Positions 7,466-16,384 are shown, counted from the first letter of the stretch. The stretch is DNA of 24,889 nt from JAWOJF01 sp046481785 (GCA_046481785.1 JAWOJF010000085.1:1-24889); one strand, 5' to 3'. Notes: generated from the sequence alone by a model not told the origin. Numbers and translations: made by a program.

Positions 7466-8410
7466 ATGCAGAACTTCTTCTTAATTCTTAATATGGTTGC
7501 ACCGGTCTTCTTAATGGTAGCTATAGGCTATATATTAAGAAGACTGGGCATAATAAATGATAACTTTGTTTCTGTCTCCTCAAAAGTAGTATTTACAGTT
7601 TCCCTGCCTGCCTTAATATTCAAAGAAGTTTCCACAATTAGTCTTGACCAGGTTTTTGATATAAACCAGATAATATTTGTTTATATAATAACCATCATCA
7701 CTTTTGCTCTGGGATGGCTTTTTGCAATAGTATTTGCTAAAACAGATAAAGATAAAGGGGCATTTATACAGGGAAGTTTCAGGGGAAATTATGCAATTAT
7801 AGGCCTTGCCTTAATCGTTAACATACTTGGAGAATCGGCACTAGCTAAGGCTTCCCTGATTTTATCTTTCGTAATACCTTTATATAATGTTCTCACCATT
7901 ATAATTTTAACTATTTATTCGGGAAATGGGAAACCGCTTAACATCTTACATTTGTTCAGAGGGGTAATTACTAACCCATTAATTGTTGCAATAATTCTGG
8001 CATTGCCGTTTTCTTATTTTCAAATTGAATTAAATTCCATAATTACAGTTACTATTGATCATATAGCTGATCTTACATTACCTCTGGCGCTGGTTGGTAT
8101 AGGGGGTTTCCTGAACTTTACTGATATTAAAAACGCATCTGTTCCTGCCTTTTTGGCATCTTCATTAAAAATTATATTAACTCCTTTAATAGGCACACTT
8201 GCAGCTTATCTGCTTGGATACAGAGGAAATGATATAGGAATACTTTTTATCGTGTTTGCATGCCCCACAGCAATAGCAAGTTTCATTATGGCTGAAGCCA
8301 TGGGTTCTAACAGCAGGCTTGCAGGCAATATAGTATTAATTACTACCATAGGATCAATACTTACAATATCTGCCGGTTTATTCATCCTGAAAATAAATGG
8401 AATAATTTAG
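7466..8410 (+). CDS. AEC-family (auxin efflux carrier-like) membrane transporter
   Basis: This 314-residue polytopic protein has about ten membrane segments in two halves, starting MQNFFLILNMVAPVFLMVAIGY with the family's early GYILRRLGII turn and continuing with SLPALIFKEV (about 47-56), the family's conserved broken-helix region in the first half. The second half repeats the pattern (LTLPLALVGIGGFL near 204-217; PTAIASFIMAEAMG near 271-284), including the small-residue and proline kinks typical of this fold. Members export or import organic anions such as malonate or auxin-like compounds; the substrate cannot be told from sequence. Length is normal for the family. It begins 29 bases after the PorV-like gene, with a run of T and no Shine-Dalgarno site before the ATG. 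Confidence 0.88.
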   Translation: MQNFFLILNMVAPVFLMVAIGYILRRLGIINDNFVSVSSKVVFTVSLPALIFKEVSTISLDQVFDINQIIFVYIITIITFALGWLFAIVFAKTDKDKGAFIQGSFRGNYAIIGLALIVNILGESALAKASLILSFVIPLYNVLTIIILTIYSGNGKPLNILHLFRGVITNPLIVAIILALPFSYFQIELNSIITVTIDHIADLTLPLALVGIGGFLNFTDIKNASVPAFLASSLKIILTPLIGTLAAYLLGYRGNDIGILFIVFACPTAIASFIMAEAMGSNSRLAGNIVLITTIGSILTISAGLFILKINGII

Positions 8411-8445
8411 TTAATGATTTATAGATTACAGGAGTATAATCGTTA

Positions 8446-8465
8446 GGGCGTTCAATTGAACGCCC
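8446..8465. repeat. Perfect 20-bp palindrome
   Basis: GGGCGTTCAA followed by its exact reverse complement TTGAACGCCC. It lies 35 bases past the AEC gene and 46 bases before the DinB-fold gene, so it may be a terminator for the former. It lacks a T-run and resembles dispersed palindromic repeats. A second imperfect palindrome with the same TTCAATTGA core lies at 11693-11714. Confidence 0.6.
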
Positions 8466-8511
8466 CTGCGAACGCTTAGACACATTTTACAAGTAACCAT
8501 GTGAAAAAATT

Positions 8512-8985
8512 ATGAATGACAATATTTTAAGAAAAGAACTATTAGGTACACTGAACGGCGGAAATGCCCATGTTACCTTTGAACAGGCGGTTAACAATGT
8601 TAATCCGGAATTAAGAAATAAAAGGCCGGCGGATGATATACATTCCGTCTGGGAACTGCTGGAGCATTTAAGGATATCACAGGAAGATATTTTAAGATAT
8701 ATGGTTGATCCCGGCTGGAAGTCCCCCAAATGGCCAGATGAATATTGGCCGGATAAAAAAAGTACTATTGTTAATGATGAAATGTGGAATGAATCAATAA
8801 AAAAATTTAGTTCAGATCTTGAAGAGATTATATCAATAGTAAATGATAACAAAACAGATCTAACTTCTGTAATACCTCATACAGAAAATCATACTTATTT
8901 GAGAGAAATACTCCTGGTAGTTAACCATAATTCATATCACATCGGACAGATAGCAGAAACGAGGAAGTTGCTGGGAAACTGGTAA
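8512..8985 (+). CDS. DinB/YfiT-fold metal-binding protein
   Basis: This 157-residue protein has the four-helix-bundle pattern of the DinB superfamily. The three expected metal-ligand histidines are present: one in SVWELLEHLRISQ (H52) and two in the last helix, NHNSYHIGQI (H139 and H143). The acidic and aromatic loop WPDEYWPDKK (about 74-83) is usual for members described as DinB or damage-inducible. Known relatives include thiol-transferases that use bacillithiol or mycothiol, but most are uncharacterised, so the reaction is unknown. No Shine-Dalgarno site precedes the ATG. It stands between a palindrome and a small barrel gene and shows no operon link. Confidence 0.8.
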   Translation: MNDNILRKELLGTLNGGNAHVTFEQAVNNVNPELRNKRPADDIHSVWELLEHLRISQEDILRYMVDPGWKSPKWPDEYWPDKKSTIVNDEMWNESIKKFSSDLEEIISIVNDNKTDLTSVIPHTENHTYLREILLVVNHNSYHIGQIAETRKLLGNW

Positions 8986-9069
8986 CCTTTTCCTTTAAAA
9001 TTCATTTATTACAGATGATGAGGCAGTTGAAGTAAAAAGCAGAGTGTGAGTTCCCTGTTTTGATAATTT

Positions 9070-9077
9070 TATTTTTG
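9070..9077 (+). promoter_or_regulatory. TAnnTTTG-type -7 box for the small barrel gene
   Basis: TATTTTTG lies 17 bases before the ATG at 9095, consistent with a very short leader lacking a Shine-Dalgarno site. The call rests on motif and position only. Confidence 0.3.
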
Positions 9078-9094
9078 CTGATAACTTCCATGTT

Positions 9095-9598
9095 ATGAAA
9101 ACCAACATCAAACTTATAGCGGTTCTTTTTTTCGTCCTTAACTCAATTTGTTTTGCACAATGGGGAGGGGGACTGTCGCTGAATCTCAAAAATGAATGGC
9201 CTCAGAAAGGGATTAATTTCATTGTTACACATAAACTCCCATTCCAGTGGCCGCTGATTGGCATTTCCGTAAGGTTTGATGCTGCATATTTTAAAGAAAA
9301 GATCCCTGATGTAATTGAGAGGGATCTGCACCTTTCTTTAGCAGGAACCTTATTTTATAAAGATTTTCAGCCTTATTTTGCTGTCGGCGCAGGCTATGCC
9401 TTTCATTCTGCTAATGATGTGGAAAGCAACTCATTTTTATTTCATGAAATTGCGGGAGTGCAGCTTGCCGTAATTAAACCGGTATATCCTTTCGTGGAAA
9501 TAAAACTACTGCAGTATCTTTCAGAACTGCAGCAGGGAAGAACAAACGCATTAAGCTTCCAGGTAATTGGTGCTATTGGGCTTAAGCTGGAATTTTGA
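9095..9598 (+). CDS. Small outer-membrane beta-barrel protein
   Basis: This 167-residue protein has a signal peptide (1-21, cleaved after CFA) and about eight predicted strands of alternating hydrophobic residues. It carries the AVGAGYAFHS strand common to OmpA/OmpX-like and outer-membrane protein families, and the last residues are LKLEF, ending in the aromatic that signals barrel assembly. The size fits a simple eight-stranded barrel. Function is unknown; such proteins can be adhesins, small pores or surface anchors. The gene converges with the antiporter gene 25 bases downstream. Confidence 0.7.
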   Translation: MKTNIKLIAVLFFVLNSICFAQWGGGLSLNLKNEWPQKGINFIVTHKLPFQWPLIGISVRFDAAYFKEKIPDVIERDLHLSLAGTLFYKDFQPYFAVGAGYAFHSANDVESNSFLFHEIAGVQLAVIKPVYPFVEIKLLQYLSELQQGRTNALSFQVIGAIGLKLEF

Positions 9599-9623
9599 AT
9601 CCTTTAATATTAAAAGCAGGATG

Positions 9624-11603
9624 TTACACGGATTGTCTTACAACCTGGTCCAGGTATTCAAAAGCTTTATCAACTGACTGATGTGTTCCGGTTATTACCA
9701 GTGTGTCATGCGGCTTAATTACTTCCCTTCCTGAAGGATTGTAAATATTTTTACCAGTACGTACAAGGGCAATTATTGTAGCATCGGTAATTGCACGAAG
9801 ATTTATTTGAGCAAGAGTTTTGCCTGCATGTATATTATCTTCTGTTATATAAAACGTTTCGGTTAATCCTGCGGCAAGTATTTCATCAAGATGAACAAAT
9901 GAGTGTACGTTAACATCTTCCTTTATCATCAAACTATAAGATTCACCCCTTAGTAATGCTACCTGCTTCATAATAACATTCAGAGGGATATGATATTTCT
10001 CAAGTACTTTGGCAAATATCTGCAGTGATGTTTCAAACTCTTCCGGTATAACATCATTTGCACCCAGTTTCATCAGGTCGTCTAATTCATTAGTATACCG
10101 GGTTCTTACTATTGCATAAATTTTAGGATTAAGCTTTTTAGCAACCTGCAAACCTCTCCTGGTTGCTAAAGAATCTGATATTGCAAATACTATTACATTA
10201 GCAAATTCAATCATTGTGTGATGAAGTATCTCTTCCTGTGTAATATCACCAAAGATAATATTTTCTCCTTTAGCCGATTCCTCTTTAACCGTCTCCGGAT
10301 TCAGTTCAATTACTATATAACTTATGCCGGTTTCCTTTAATACCCTTGCTACATTACGTCCGTTCAGGCCGAAGCCGACGATAATTACATGATGTTTTAG
10401 CCTCTTCCTTTTCTCCGGATCAATCAAAAGCTTTACCGGCTCCATTTTACCTGCACGCCCGGCAATATGCGGCGCCAACTGCAGAAGAAACGGAGTTAGA
10501 AACATTGTAAATATTGAGGAGGCTAAAAATGCATTATAAAAATCTGCATCAATAAGATTATACCTTAAGCCTGCCTGTGAAAGTATAAATGAAAATTCCC
10601 CTATCTGGGCTAATGCCAGCCCCGTAAGAATAGCTACCCTTAAAGGGTAACGCATATACTTTACTATTATTATTATAATTGATGACTTAACCAGGATTAT
10701 TCCTAATGTAATTCCCGCAAGTGTAACAGGGTAATTAATTACAAAAGGTATATTAAGCAGCAGCCCGATTGATACGAAAAATATACTGTTGAATGCATCT
10801 TTAAGAGGAAGAATTTCCGCTGCAATCTGCGGGCTAAACTCTGATTCAGAAAGAATTAACCCGGCTATAAATGCACCCAAAGCAAATGAGAGTCCTATCT
10901 CATGTGTAAGATATGCGGTTCCAAGAAGCAAAAGAATGATCCCAACAGTAAACGCCTCTCTTAATCTTAGCTTTGCAAGCTGAAATAATATTAAAGGCAT
11001 AAGAAACTTTGCAAGCAGAAGAATTACTGCAACTGCACCAAATGCAAACAACAAACGAAGTATTATCTGGCCAAAACTCATTGCTTCGGCGCCAAGCACC
11101 GGCAGGAAAAGGAACATGGGAACTATGGCAAGATCCTGGAATATGAGGATACCGAGGGAAATTTTACCATAGGGTGTTTCAAGTTCTTTTTTATCAGAAA
11201 GTATTTTCAGTACTATAGCTGTACTTGAAAGGCTGATAAGCATTCCGAAATAAATACTTTGGGGAACGCTGACTCCAAACAGAAAAAATACTATTGATGA
11301 AAAAAGAATTGTTAATATTACCTGCAGGCCCCCTGAAAGAAGCAGAAACCTCCTCATTCTCATTAACCGTGTAAATGATACTTCCAGGCCGATTGTAAAA
11401 AGAAGAAGAATCACTCCTACTTCAGCCATCATCTCTATATCGTCTATCTTGGATATAAGCTTAAACCCAAAGGGACCTATAAGAACGCCGGCAACCAAAA
11501 ATCCAATTATGCTTGGTATGTTTAATTTTTTAAAAAGAAAAATAATTCCAAGCGAAACAGCAAGAATAATTACGATGTCTTTTATTATTGTAAATTGTTC
11601 CAT
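9624..11603 (-). CDS. CPA2-family monovalent cation/proton antiporter with RCK regulatory domains (KefB/YbaL-like)
   Basis: This 659-residue protein has a membrane part (about 1-385) with some twelve helices typical of the CPA2 exchangers, including GILIFQDLAIVPM with the conserved Gln-Asp pair (Q156-D157) used for ion exchange. A cytoplasmic RCK/TrkA-N domain (about 404-520) contains the nucleotide-binding GFGLNG (410-415) and an acidic residue at the end of the second strand (E433) that favours NAD(H) binding. A TrkA-C domain follows (about 573-655). Bacterial relatives move potassium or sodium against protons and are gated by nucleotides or glutathione adducts. Ion and ligand here are unknown. 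The ATG follows a leader without a Shine-Dalgarno site. The gene is downstream of the receiver/ATP-grasp gene on the same strand, but 152 bases with a promoter-like box separate them. Confidence 0.9.
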   Translation of the reverse strand: MEQFTIIKDIVIILAVSLGIIFLFKKLNIPSIIGFLVAGVLIGPFGFKLISKIDDIEMMAEVGVILLLFTIGLEVSFTRLMRMRRFLLLSGGLQVILTILFSSIVFFLFGVSVPQSIYFGMLISLSSTAIVLKILSDKKELETPYGKISLGILIFQDLAIVPMFLFLPVLGAEAMSFGQIILRLLFAFGAVAVILLLAKFLMPLILFQLAKLRLREAFTVGIILLLLGTAYLTHEIGLSFALGAFIAGLILSESEFSPQIAAEILPLKDAFNSIFFVSIGLLLNIPFVINYPVTLAGITLGIILVKSSIIIIIVKYMRYPLRVAILTGLALAQIGEFSFILSQAGLRYNLIDADFYNAFLASSIFTMFLTPFLLQLAPHIAGRAGKMEPVKLLIDPEKRKRLKHHVIIVGFGLNGRNVARVLKETGISYIVIELNPETVKEESAKGENIIFGDITQEEILHHTMIEFANVIVFAISDSLATRRGLQVAKKLNPKIYAIVRTRYTNELDDLMKLGANDVIPEEFETSLQIFAKVLEKYHIPLNVIMKQVALLRGESYSLMIKEDVNVHSFVHLDEILAAGLTETFYITEDNIHAGKTLAQINLRAITDATIIALVRTGKNIYNPSGREVIKPHDTLVITGTHQSVDKAFEYLDQVVRQSV

Positions 11604-11682
11604 GAGATGAATTACATTCTTACGGGTATTTTGGTAAAAGATGAAATCTTATTGTGGAAATATAATAAATATGGTAGTATCA

Positions 11683-11690
11683 CAAAATTA
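11683..11690 (-). promoter_or_regulatory. TAnnTTTG-type -7 box for the antiporter gene
   Basis: On the minus strand the sequence reads TAATTTTG, 79 bases before the antiporter ATG at 11603. It is in the gap that follows the receiver/ATP-grasp gene, so the antiporter may have its own promoter. Confidence 0.3.
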
Positions 11691-11692
11691 CA

Positions 11693-11714
11693 GGGAGGTT
11701 CAATTGAGCTTCCC
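11693..11714. terminator. Imperfect hairpin after the receiver/ATP-grasp gene
   Basis: GGGAGGTTCAA and TTGAGCTTCCC form an inverted repeat with two mismatched pairs. It lies about 40 bases past the stop of the 988-residue protein gene, just upstream of the antiporter promoter box, so it may be a weak terminator. It shares the TTCAATTGA centre with the palindrome at 8446-8465. Confidence 0.35.
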
Positions 11715-11755
11715 GGAATCAATGATAAAAGGAGTAGTACCAATTCCTTATCAGG

Positions 11756-14722
11756 TTATTTCCCCGGCTTTAAAATAATTCCCTTATTTTTGCGCCCATT
11801 AATTCTTATGGTTATAGGATCATCAAAATGGAGATGACGGGTATAATTAAGTTCTTCAACCGGCGGCTGTGCAAGGAGCCAATCCCAGTCTATAAATCCC
11901 GAATTTGACATCGAATTAACCGTAAAATAGCCGATACGGAATGAAGTAATATTCTGGAAGAAATGAGAACCCTGTGATGGGGTAACGTTAAAATCCTTAA
12001 AGCCGCTTTCAACTATTACACTTGCACCGGCAATCTGATCCCAGGTAACAGGAATACCCAGCCAGTGGTCGAAGCTTCCCCAGCGCCCGACACCTATCAA
12101 CACGTATGGTTTATTCTGGGAGAATAATTTTGTGTTAAGCATATTAACCTCATATGCTGTCTCCCTGCTTTTTGACCGGTCAAACTTCTGCATATCAACA
12201 AATACTATATCATGAATATCATTGATAGCGCCATTGCCAAGCACCTGCTGGCTCATGCAGATCATATCCTCCTGTTGAGCTTCGACATCAAGTTCTTCAT
12301 TCTCCAGACTGATTACAAGGGGACGCATCTGCAGCATTGCAAATTCTTTCGGCTGCACATTCATATTAACTGCATACTCAATTTCAACCGGTGTGCCCAT
12401 ACCCCAGGTACCCAGTTCAAGCAGGGTATCAAGAATATCGGCAAGAGGAAAAACTTTATGTTTTAAAACAGGTGCAAAAGTTACAACACGTTTCCCGGCT
12501 CTTGATACACCATCGTAAACTGCATCATTCTCCGGTGAATATGTAGAACCGACATAAAACAAAGTTTGATCTTTTTCCGCCACTGTAAGATTATATGTTT
12601 TAACAAGGCTTTCAGGAAAGATATCTGATTTCAGATCAACATTTCCCTCCAGATCAAGTGCAAAAAATTCCTGCTGCCCGTTCCGTATAGTTTCTTTGGT
12701 TGAAAAGAACTGCATAAGATGTTTGGGATACCGGGGACAAAAACGTACCGCATTACCACCATCCACAACCTGCTTGCCCAGCCCCAGGGCAGCAAGAGCT
12801 ATCCCGTCTGTAGGTTTCTGCGGTGGAACAGGATAAAAGTTATACGACTTTGCAACACCAGCAAAATCCGGGTAAAACCTGTTGTTATGTGCTGAGCCGA
12901 CAAGCATCTGTATTATTACAGCCATCTTCTCTTCTTCAAGCCTGTATGAAGTTGCCTTCATATAATCTTTGGCTCTTTTGGAGAATGTTGAAGCATAAAC
13001 ACATTTTATTGACTCAAGCAGTTCAGACAGCCTTACCTCAGGATCCGGATTATTATTAGGAATCATGAATGTCTGATATACTCCGGCAAAAGGCTGAAAT
13101 TGTGAATCCTCCAATAATGAAGAAGACCTGACTGCAAGAGGGGCATTTATGATATCAATAAAATCTTTCAGCCTGCTAAGAATATCAGGAGGAAATTTAG
13201 GTGCTTCTATAAATTTCCGCCTTATAACATTATCATCAGTTTCATTAAGAGCAAAAGCCTCAAGCTGATTTGATTCGAGGAACTGATCAAACACATCAGT
13301 AGCAATTACTACTGCCGAGGGTACGGAGATTTCAACATCCCTGTATTTATACCTAAGCCTGTGATTAGTTATTACATTATTAATAAAACCTAAACCGCGT
13401 GCCTTGCCGCCAAGGGAGCCGCTGCCAATCCTTGCAAAACTATTTTTAGGATCGAAGGTAGCCTTATCAAAATCTGTTATTGAGCCCCGCTGTCTTGCCT
13501 CCAGGTACTGAATAATTGATTCAACTATCTCAGTTCTTAAAGCTTCTATTGAGGAAAAATCAGTAACCTTACGGGGCCGCAGTCTGTGTGCAAGTCCGAA
13601 TTCTGTTCGTGCTTTAAGCCAGTTAGAAAAATGATTTCTTTCAGCATGAAACCTGATAGTTTCTTCAGGAACAATTCGTACCTGGTCTTCCAATGCTTTA
13701 AGATTATTTGCCCTGCCCACAACAGTTCCGTTTTCAAGCTGGAAAATAAAATCACCAAACCCAAAATGTTCCATCATAAAATCGCGCAGCCCGTGGAGCA
13801 GGCGAGATGAACCTTTTAACAGGAACGGTACGTTAATTTCCTTTGCCTTTTCGGCATAATCCTCTGAGCTGGACTGCAGAAGGATAGGAATATCGCCATG
13901 TTCCTCTTTCACTTTCATTGCAAACTTAATTCCGGCCTCAGGATCACGTTCGCCATTTTTCCGGAAATTATTATCTGTTATAATTCCAAGAATATACTCT
14001 TCATATTTTTTATAATATTCCCAGGCTTCCTCATATGTAGTACAAAGAAGTATTTTTGGCCTTGCACGCATCCGTAAAAATTTATGAGTGAGGTTTACTC
14101 CCTCGGAAATAAGGCGCTGGCTTTGATTAAAAATTTCAGTATAAATAATCGGCAGATAAGTAGAATAAAACTTAACGTTATCTTCAACAAGAATAATAGA
14201 TTGTACCCCGGCAATCTGAGTATCTTTTTCAACATTCATCCTGTCTTCAAGATACTTAATTATACCTATAAGCAGCTTGTAGTCCCCCTGCCAGATAAAC
14301 AGACGGTCAAATACCGAAGTATCATATCTTTCCACAAGATCTTTTCTTTCCCGGTTATCATAAGCAAGCAGAATAATAGGGGTTGTAACTCCGCGGTCTT
14401 TTATGTTTTGGGCAAGTTTTATTACATGCATATCTTCAATATGCAGTGTAGTTATAATAGCATCATATTGATTCTGAGCTGCAAGTTCAACAGCTTCTTC
14501 ACCGGTTGATACATGGGTAATTTCAGGAGCCTGGCTTAAATTTAAGACCTGGTATTCCTGCCTTATAAGTTCGTATAACCTCCCGTCTTCTTCAAAAAGA
14601 TAATAATCGTATAAACTGGAGACTAATAATATCTCCCGTATTTTATACTGCATCAGTTTTTGAAATTTGCTAAAGCGGGTGGAGAATAAATCCTCTACGT
14701 TAAATTCGCTGCTTATGTCCAT
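11756..14722 (-). CDS. Two receiver-like domains fused to a PEP-synthase-type ATP-grasp domain
   Basis: This 988-residue protein has four parts. The first receiver-like domain (about 28-160) has lost its phospho-acceptor: where Asp is expected the strand reads AIITTL (88-93). The second (about 174-325) keeps an acidic pocket VEDN (179-182), the acceptor strand GIITDNN (D250), a Ser switch in LLQSSS and Lys in LLKGSS (K303), with an insertion of about 30 residues after the first helix. A pyruvate phosphate dikinase/PEP-synthase N-terminal ATP-grasp domain follows (about 430-802): GSLGGKARGL, APLAVRSSSLLEDS (527-540), FAGVYQTF and LQMRPL (797-802). A final domain (about 870-950) contains VGRWGSFDHWLGIPV. 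The phospho-His swivel and PEP-binding domains of true PEP synthase are absent, so it probably does not make PEP; a phosphotransfer or nucleotide-linked signalling role is an inference. A TATCTTTG box lies 23 bases before the ATG. Confidence 0.85.
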   Translation of the reverse strand: MDISSEFNVEDLFSTRFSKFQKLMQYKIREILLVSSLYDYYLFEEDGRLYELIRQEYQVLNLSQAPEITHVSTGEEAVELAAQNQYDAIITTLHIEDMHVIKLAQNIKDRGVTTPIILLAYDNRERKDLVERYDTSVFDRLFIWQGDYKLLIGIIKYLEDRMNVEKDTQIAGVQSIILVEDNVKFYSTYLPIIYTEIFNQSQRLISEGVNLTHKFLRMRARPKILLCTTYEEAWEYYKKYEEYILGIITDNNFRKNGERDPEAGIKFAMKVKEEHGDIPILLQSSSEDYAEKAKEINVPFLLKGSSRLLHGLRDFMMEHFGFGDFIFQLENGTVVGRANNLKALEDQVRIVPEETIRFHAERNHFSNWLKARTEFGLAHRLRPRKVTDFSSIEALRTEIVESIIQYLEARQRGSITDFDKATFDPKNSFARIGSGSLGGKARGLGFINNVITNHRLRYKYRDVEISVPSAVVIATDVFDQFLESNQLEAFALNETDDNVIRRKFIEAPKFPPDILSRLKDFIDIINAPLAVRSSSLLEDSQFQPFAGVYQTFMIPNNNPDPEVRLSELLESIKCVYASTFSKRAKDYMKATSYRLEEEKMAVIIQMLVGSAHNNRFYPDFAGVAKSYNFYPVPPQKPTDGIALAALGLGKQVVDGGNAVRFCPRYPKHLMQFFSTKETIRNGQQEFFALDLEGNVDLKSDIFPESLVKTYNLTVAEKDQTLFYVGSTYSPENDAVYDGVSRAGKRVVTFAPVLKHKVFPLADILDTLLELGTWGMGTPVEIEYAVNMNVQPKEFAMLQMRPLVISLENEELDVEAQQEDMICMSQQVLGNGAINDIHDIVFVDMQKFDRSKSRETAYEVNMLNTKLFSQNKPYVLIGVGRWGSFDHWLGIPVTWDQIAGASVIVESGFKDFNVTPSQGSHFFQNITSFRIGYFTVNSMSNSGFIDWDWLLAQPPVEELNYTRHLHFDDPITIRINGRKNKGIILKPGK

Positions 14723-14745
14723 ATTTTTATTCTGTGATTTTACAA

Positions 14746-14753
14746 CAAAGATA
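14746..14753 (-). promoter_or_regulatory. TAnnTTTG-type -7 box for the receiver/ATP-grasp gene
   Basis: The minus strand reads TATCTTTG 23 bases before the ATG at 14722. A TTTG (14777-14780, minus strand) lies 23 bases further upstream, a little beyond the usual -33 spacing. No Shine-Dalgarno site follows. Confidence 0.4.
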
Positions 14754-14901
14754 TTTAAAACTATTTAAAAAAACAGCAAATAAATGTACTTGCATGTGTC
14801 AATTAGATGGAATAACAAAGGAATTAGTAAAAGGAATGCATGAAAATACATCGGCATGATTACTTGAGAGCATTAAGCAGCATAGATGTATGTATATTAT
14901 T

Positions 14902-14930
14902 CTCTCCCTTTCGGTTAGGATAAGGGAGAG
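14902..14930. terminator. Hairpin downstream of glutamate dehydrogenase
   Basis: CTCTCCCTT (14902-14910) pairs exactly with AAGGGAGAG (14922-14930) around an 11-base loop, 34 bases past the gdhA stop codon. The run after the stem on the minus strand (AATAATAT) is A/T-rich but not a T-run, so it is only a likely terminator. The rest of the 242-base gap shows nothing I can identify apart from the promoter box of the next gene. Confidence 0.5.
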
Positions 14931-14964
14931 TTAAATAAGTGAATTGTTTTAAACAATCCGGTTA

Positions 14965-16305
14965 TTAAACAAGTCCCTGGTCCAGCATTGCATCTGCAAC
15001 TTTTAAGAAGCCAGCAATATTGGCGCCGTTTACATAATTGCCCGGAGTTCCAAATCTTTCTGAAGTTGAAAGACAGGTATCATGAATGCTTTTCATAATC
15101 TGGTGAAGCCGAGTGTCCACTTCCTCCCTTGGCCAGGGAAGTCTCATACTATTTTGTGACATTTCAAGGCCGCTTACTGCAACACCGCCCGCATTTGCAG
15201 CTTTACCAGGTGCAAATATAACTTTTGCCTGCTGAAATACTTTGTAGGCCGCCAGTGTAGTAGGCATATTTGCAGCTTCACAAACACAAAGACAGGTGTT
15301 CTTCACTAATTCTTTTGCATCAGCTTCATCAAGTTCATTTTGTGTTGCGCATGGCATTGCCACATCAACTTTAATTGACCATGGACGTTTACCCGGAAAG
15401 AATTCTACTTTAAATTCATCAGCATAATCTTTAATTCTGTCATTAGCGCTTGCTCTAAGTTTTAACATATAATCTACTCTTTCGCCTTTAACGCCGCTGG
15501 GGTCATAAATAAATCCATCAGGGCCGGATAAGGTAACAACCCTTCCGCCTAATTGATTAATTTTCTGAACAGCGCCCCACGCAACGTTACCAAATCCCGA
15601 TACAGCAAATGTTTTACCTTCTATATCATGCCCAATTGTCTTTAGCATTTCGCTGGCAAAATAAACCGCACCAAAACCTGTAGCTTCAGGACGAACTAAA
15701 GATCCGCCCCAGTTAAGGCCTTTTCCGGTAAGTACTCCTGTAAATTCATTTTTTAATCTTTTATACTGCCCGAACAAATAACCGATCTCTCTTCCGCCTA
15801 CACCTATGTCACCTGCAGGCACATCAGTATTTGCCCCTATATGGCGGAACAACTCTGTCATAAAGCTCTGACAGAACCTCATTACTTCATTATCACTTTT
15901 GCCCTTAGGATCAAAGTCAGAGCCGCCTTTACCGCCGCCCATAGGCAGTGTTGTTAAACTATTTTTAAACACCTGTTCGAAAGCAAGAAACTTTAGTATA
16001 CCAAGAGTAACAGAAGGGTGAAAACGCAGCCCGCCTTTATATGGACCTATTGCGCTGTTCATCTCTATTCTGAAACCCCGGTTTATATGAACTTCTCCCT
16101 GGTCATCCATCCATGGAACCCTGAACAAAACTACTCTTTCAGGCTCCACCATTCTTTCAAGAATTTTTGCTGATCTGTATTCGGGATGCCTGTCAAGAAC
16201 AACACTAAGAGAATGTGTAACTTCCTCCACCGCCTGGTGGAATTCCGGTTCACTCGGATTTTTTGCTTTTACTTCTGCGATCAGATTATTGACATAATCG
16301 GACAT
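14965..16305 (-). CDS. gdhA: Glutamate dehydrogenase, hexameric type
   Basis: This 446-residue enzyme makes glutamate from 2-oxoglutarate and ammonium with a nicotinamide cofactor, in the cytoplasm, linking nitrogen assimilation to central carbon metabolism. The substrate site is intact: NSAIGPYKGGLRF (K90), PMGGGKGG with the catalytic lysine (K126) and DVPAGDIGVGGREIG with the catalytic Asp (D166). The dinucleotide fold has VSGFGNVA (235-242), and the following strand ends VTLSGPDG; a Ser rather than an acidic residue there suggests NADP preference, as in the biosynthetic enzymes. Length and start match the short hexameric family (about 445-450). An AGAGG site lies 7 bases before the ATG. 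The upstream gap holds a TATTTTTG box and a palindrome that could control it. Confidence 0.97.
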   Translation of the reverse strand: MSDYVNNLIAEVKAKNPSEPEFHQAVEEVTHSLSVVLDRHPEYRSAKILERMVEPERVVLFRVPWMDDQGEVHINRGFRIEMNSAIGPYKGGLRFHPSVTLGILKFLAFEQVFKNSLTTLPMGGGKGGSDFDPKGKSDNEVMRFCQSFMTELFRHIGANTDVPAGDIGVGGREIGYLFGQYKRLKNEFTGVLTGKGLNWGGSLVRPEATGFGAVYFASEMLKTIGHDIEGKTFAVSGFGNVAWGAVQKINQLGGRVVTLSGPDGFIYDPSGVKGERVDYMLKLRASANDRIKDYADEFKVEFFPGKRPWSIKVDVAMPCATQNELDEADAKELVKNTCLCVCEAANMPTTLAAYKVFQQAKVIFAPGKAANAGGVAVSGLEMSQNSMRLPWPREEVDTRLHQIMKSIHDTCLSTSERFGTPGNYVNGANIAGFLKVADAMLDQGLV

Positions 16306-16356
16306 AACAAACCTCTGTATAACTTTTATTGTGATTATTAAATTTTTTTGAATTTA

Positions 16357-16374
16357 ACCTGTTACTGAACAGGT
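16357..16374. promoter_or_regulatory. Palindrome at the gdhA transcription start, possible operator
   Basis: ACCTGTT and AACAGGT form a perfect 7-bp inverted repeat with a 4-base centre. It lies about 10 bases downstream of the gdhA -7 box and about 50 bases before the start codon, which suits a repressor site or a leader hairpin. The binding protein is unknown. Confidence 0.4.
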
Positions 16375-16384
16375 AAATAAGGTA

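Noticed and set aside
8487..8852. Minus-strand open frame of 121 codons
   Set aside because: It is antisense to the DinB-fold gene, whose three metal-ligand histidines support the plus-strand reading.
11595..11837. Plus-strand open frame of 80 codons between the antiporter and the receiver/ATP-grasp gene
   Set aside because: It overlaps the ends of both minus-strand genes, lacks a Shine-Dalgarno site and recognisable domain, and covers the promoter and hairpin of the antiporter gene.
14084..14509. Plus-strand open frame of 141 codons
   Set aside because: It lies wholly inside the receiver/ATP-grasp gene on the other strand, whose domain motifs are unambiguous.
11756..14722. Phosphoenolpyruvate synthase
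   Set aside because: Only the ATP-grasp part is present; the phospho-His domain and PEP-binding barrel are not seen, so the enzyme name would be misleading.
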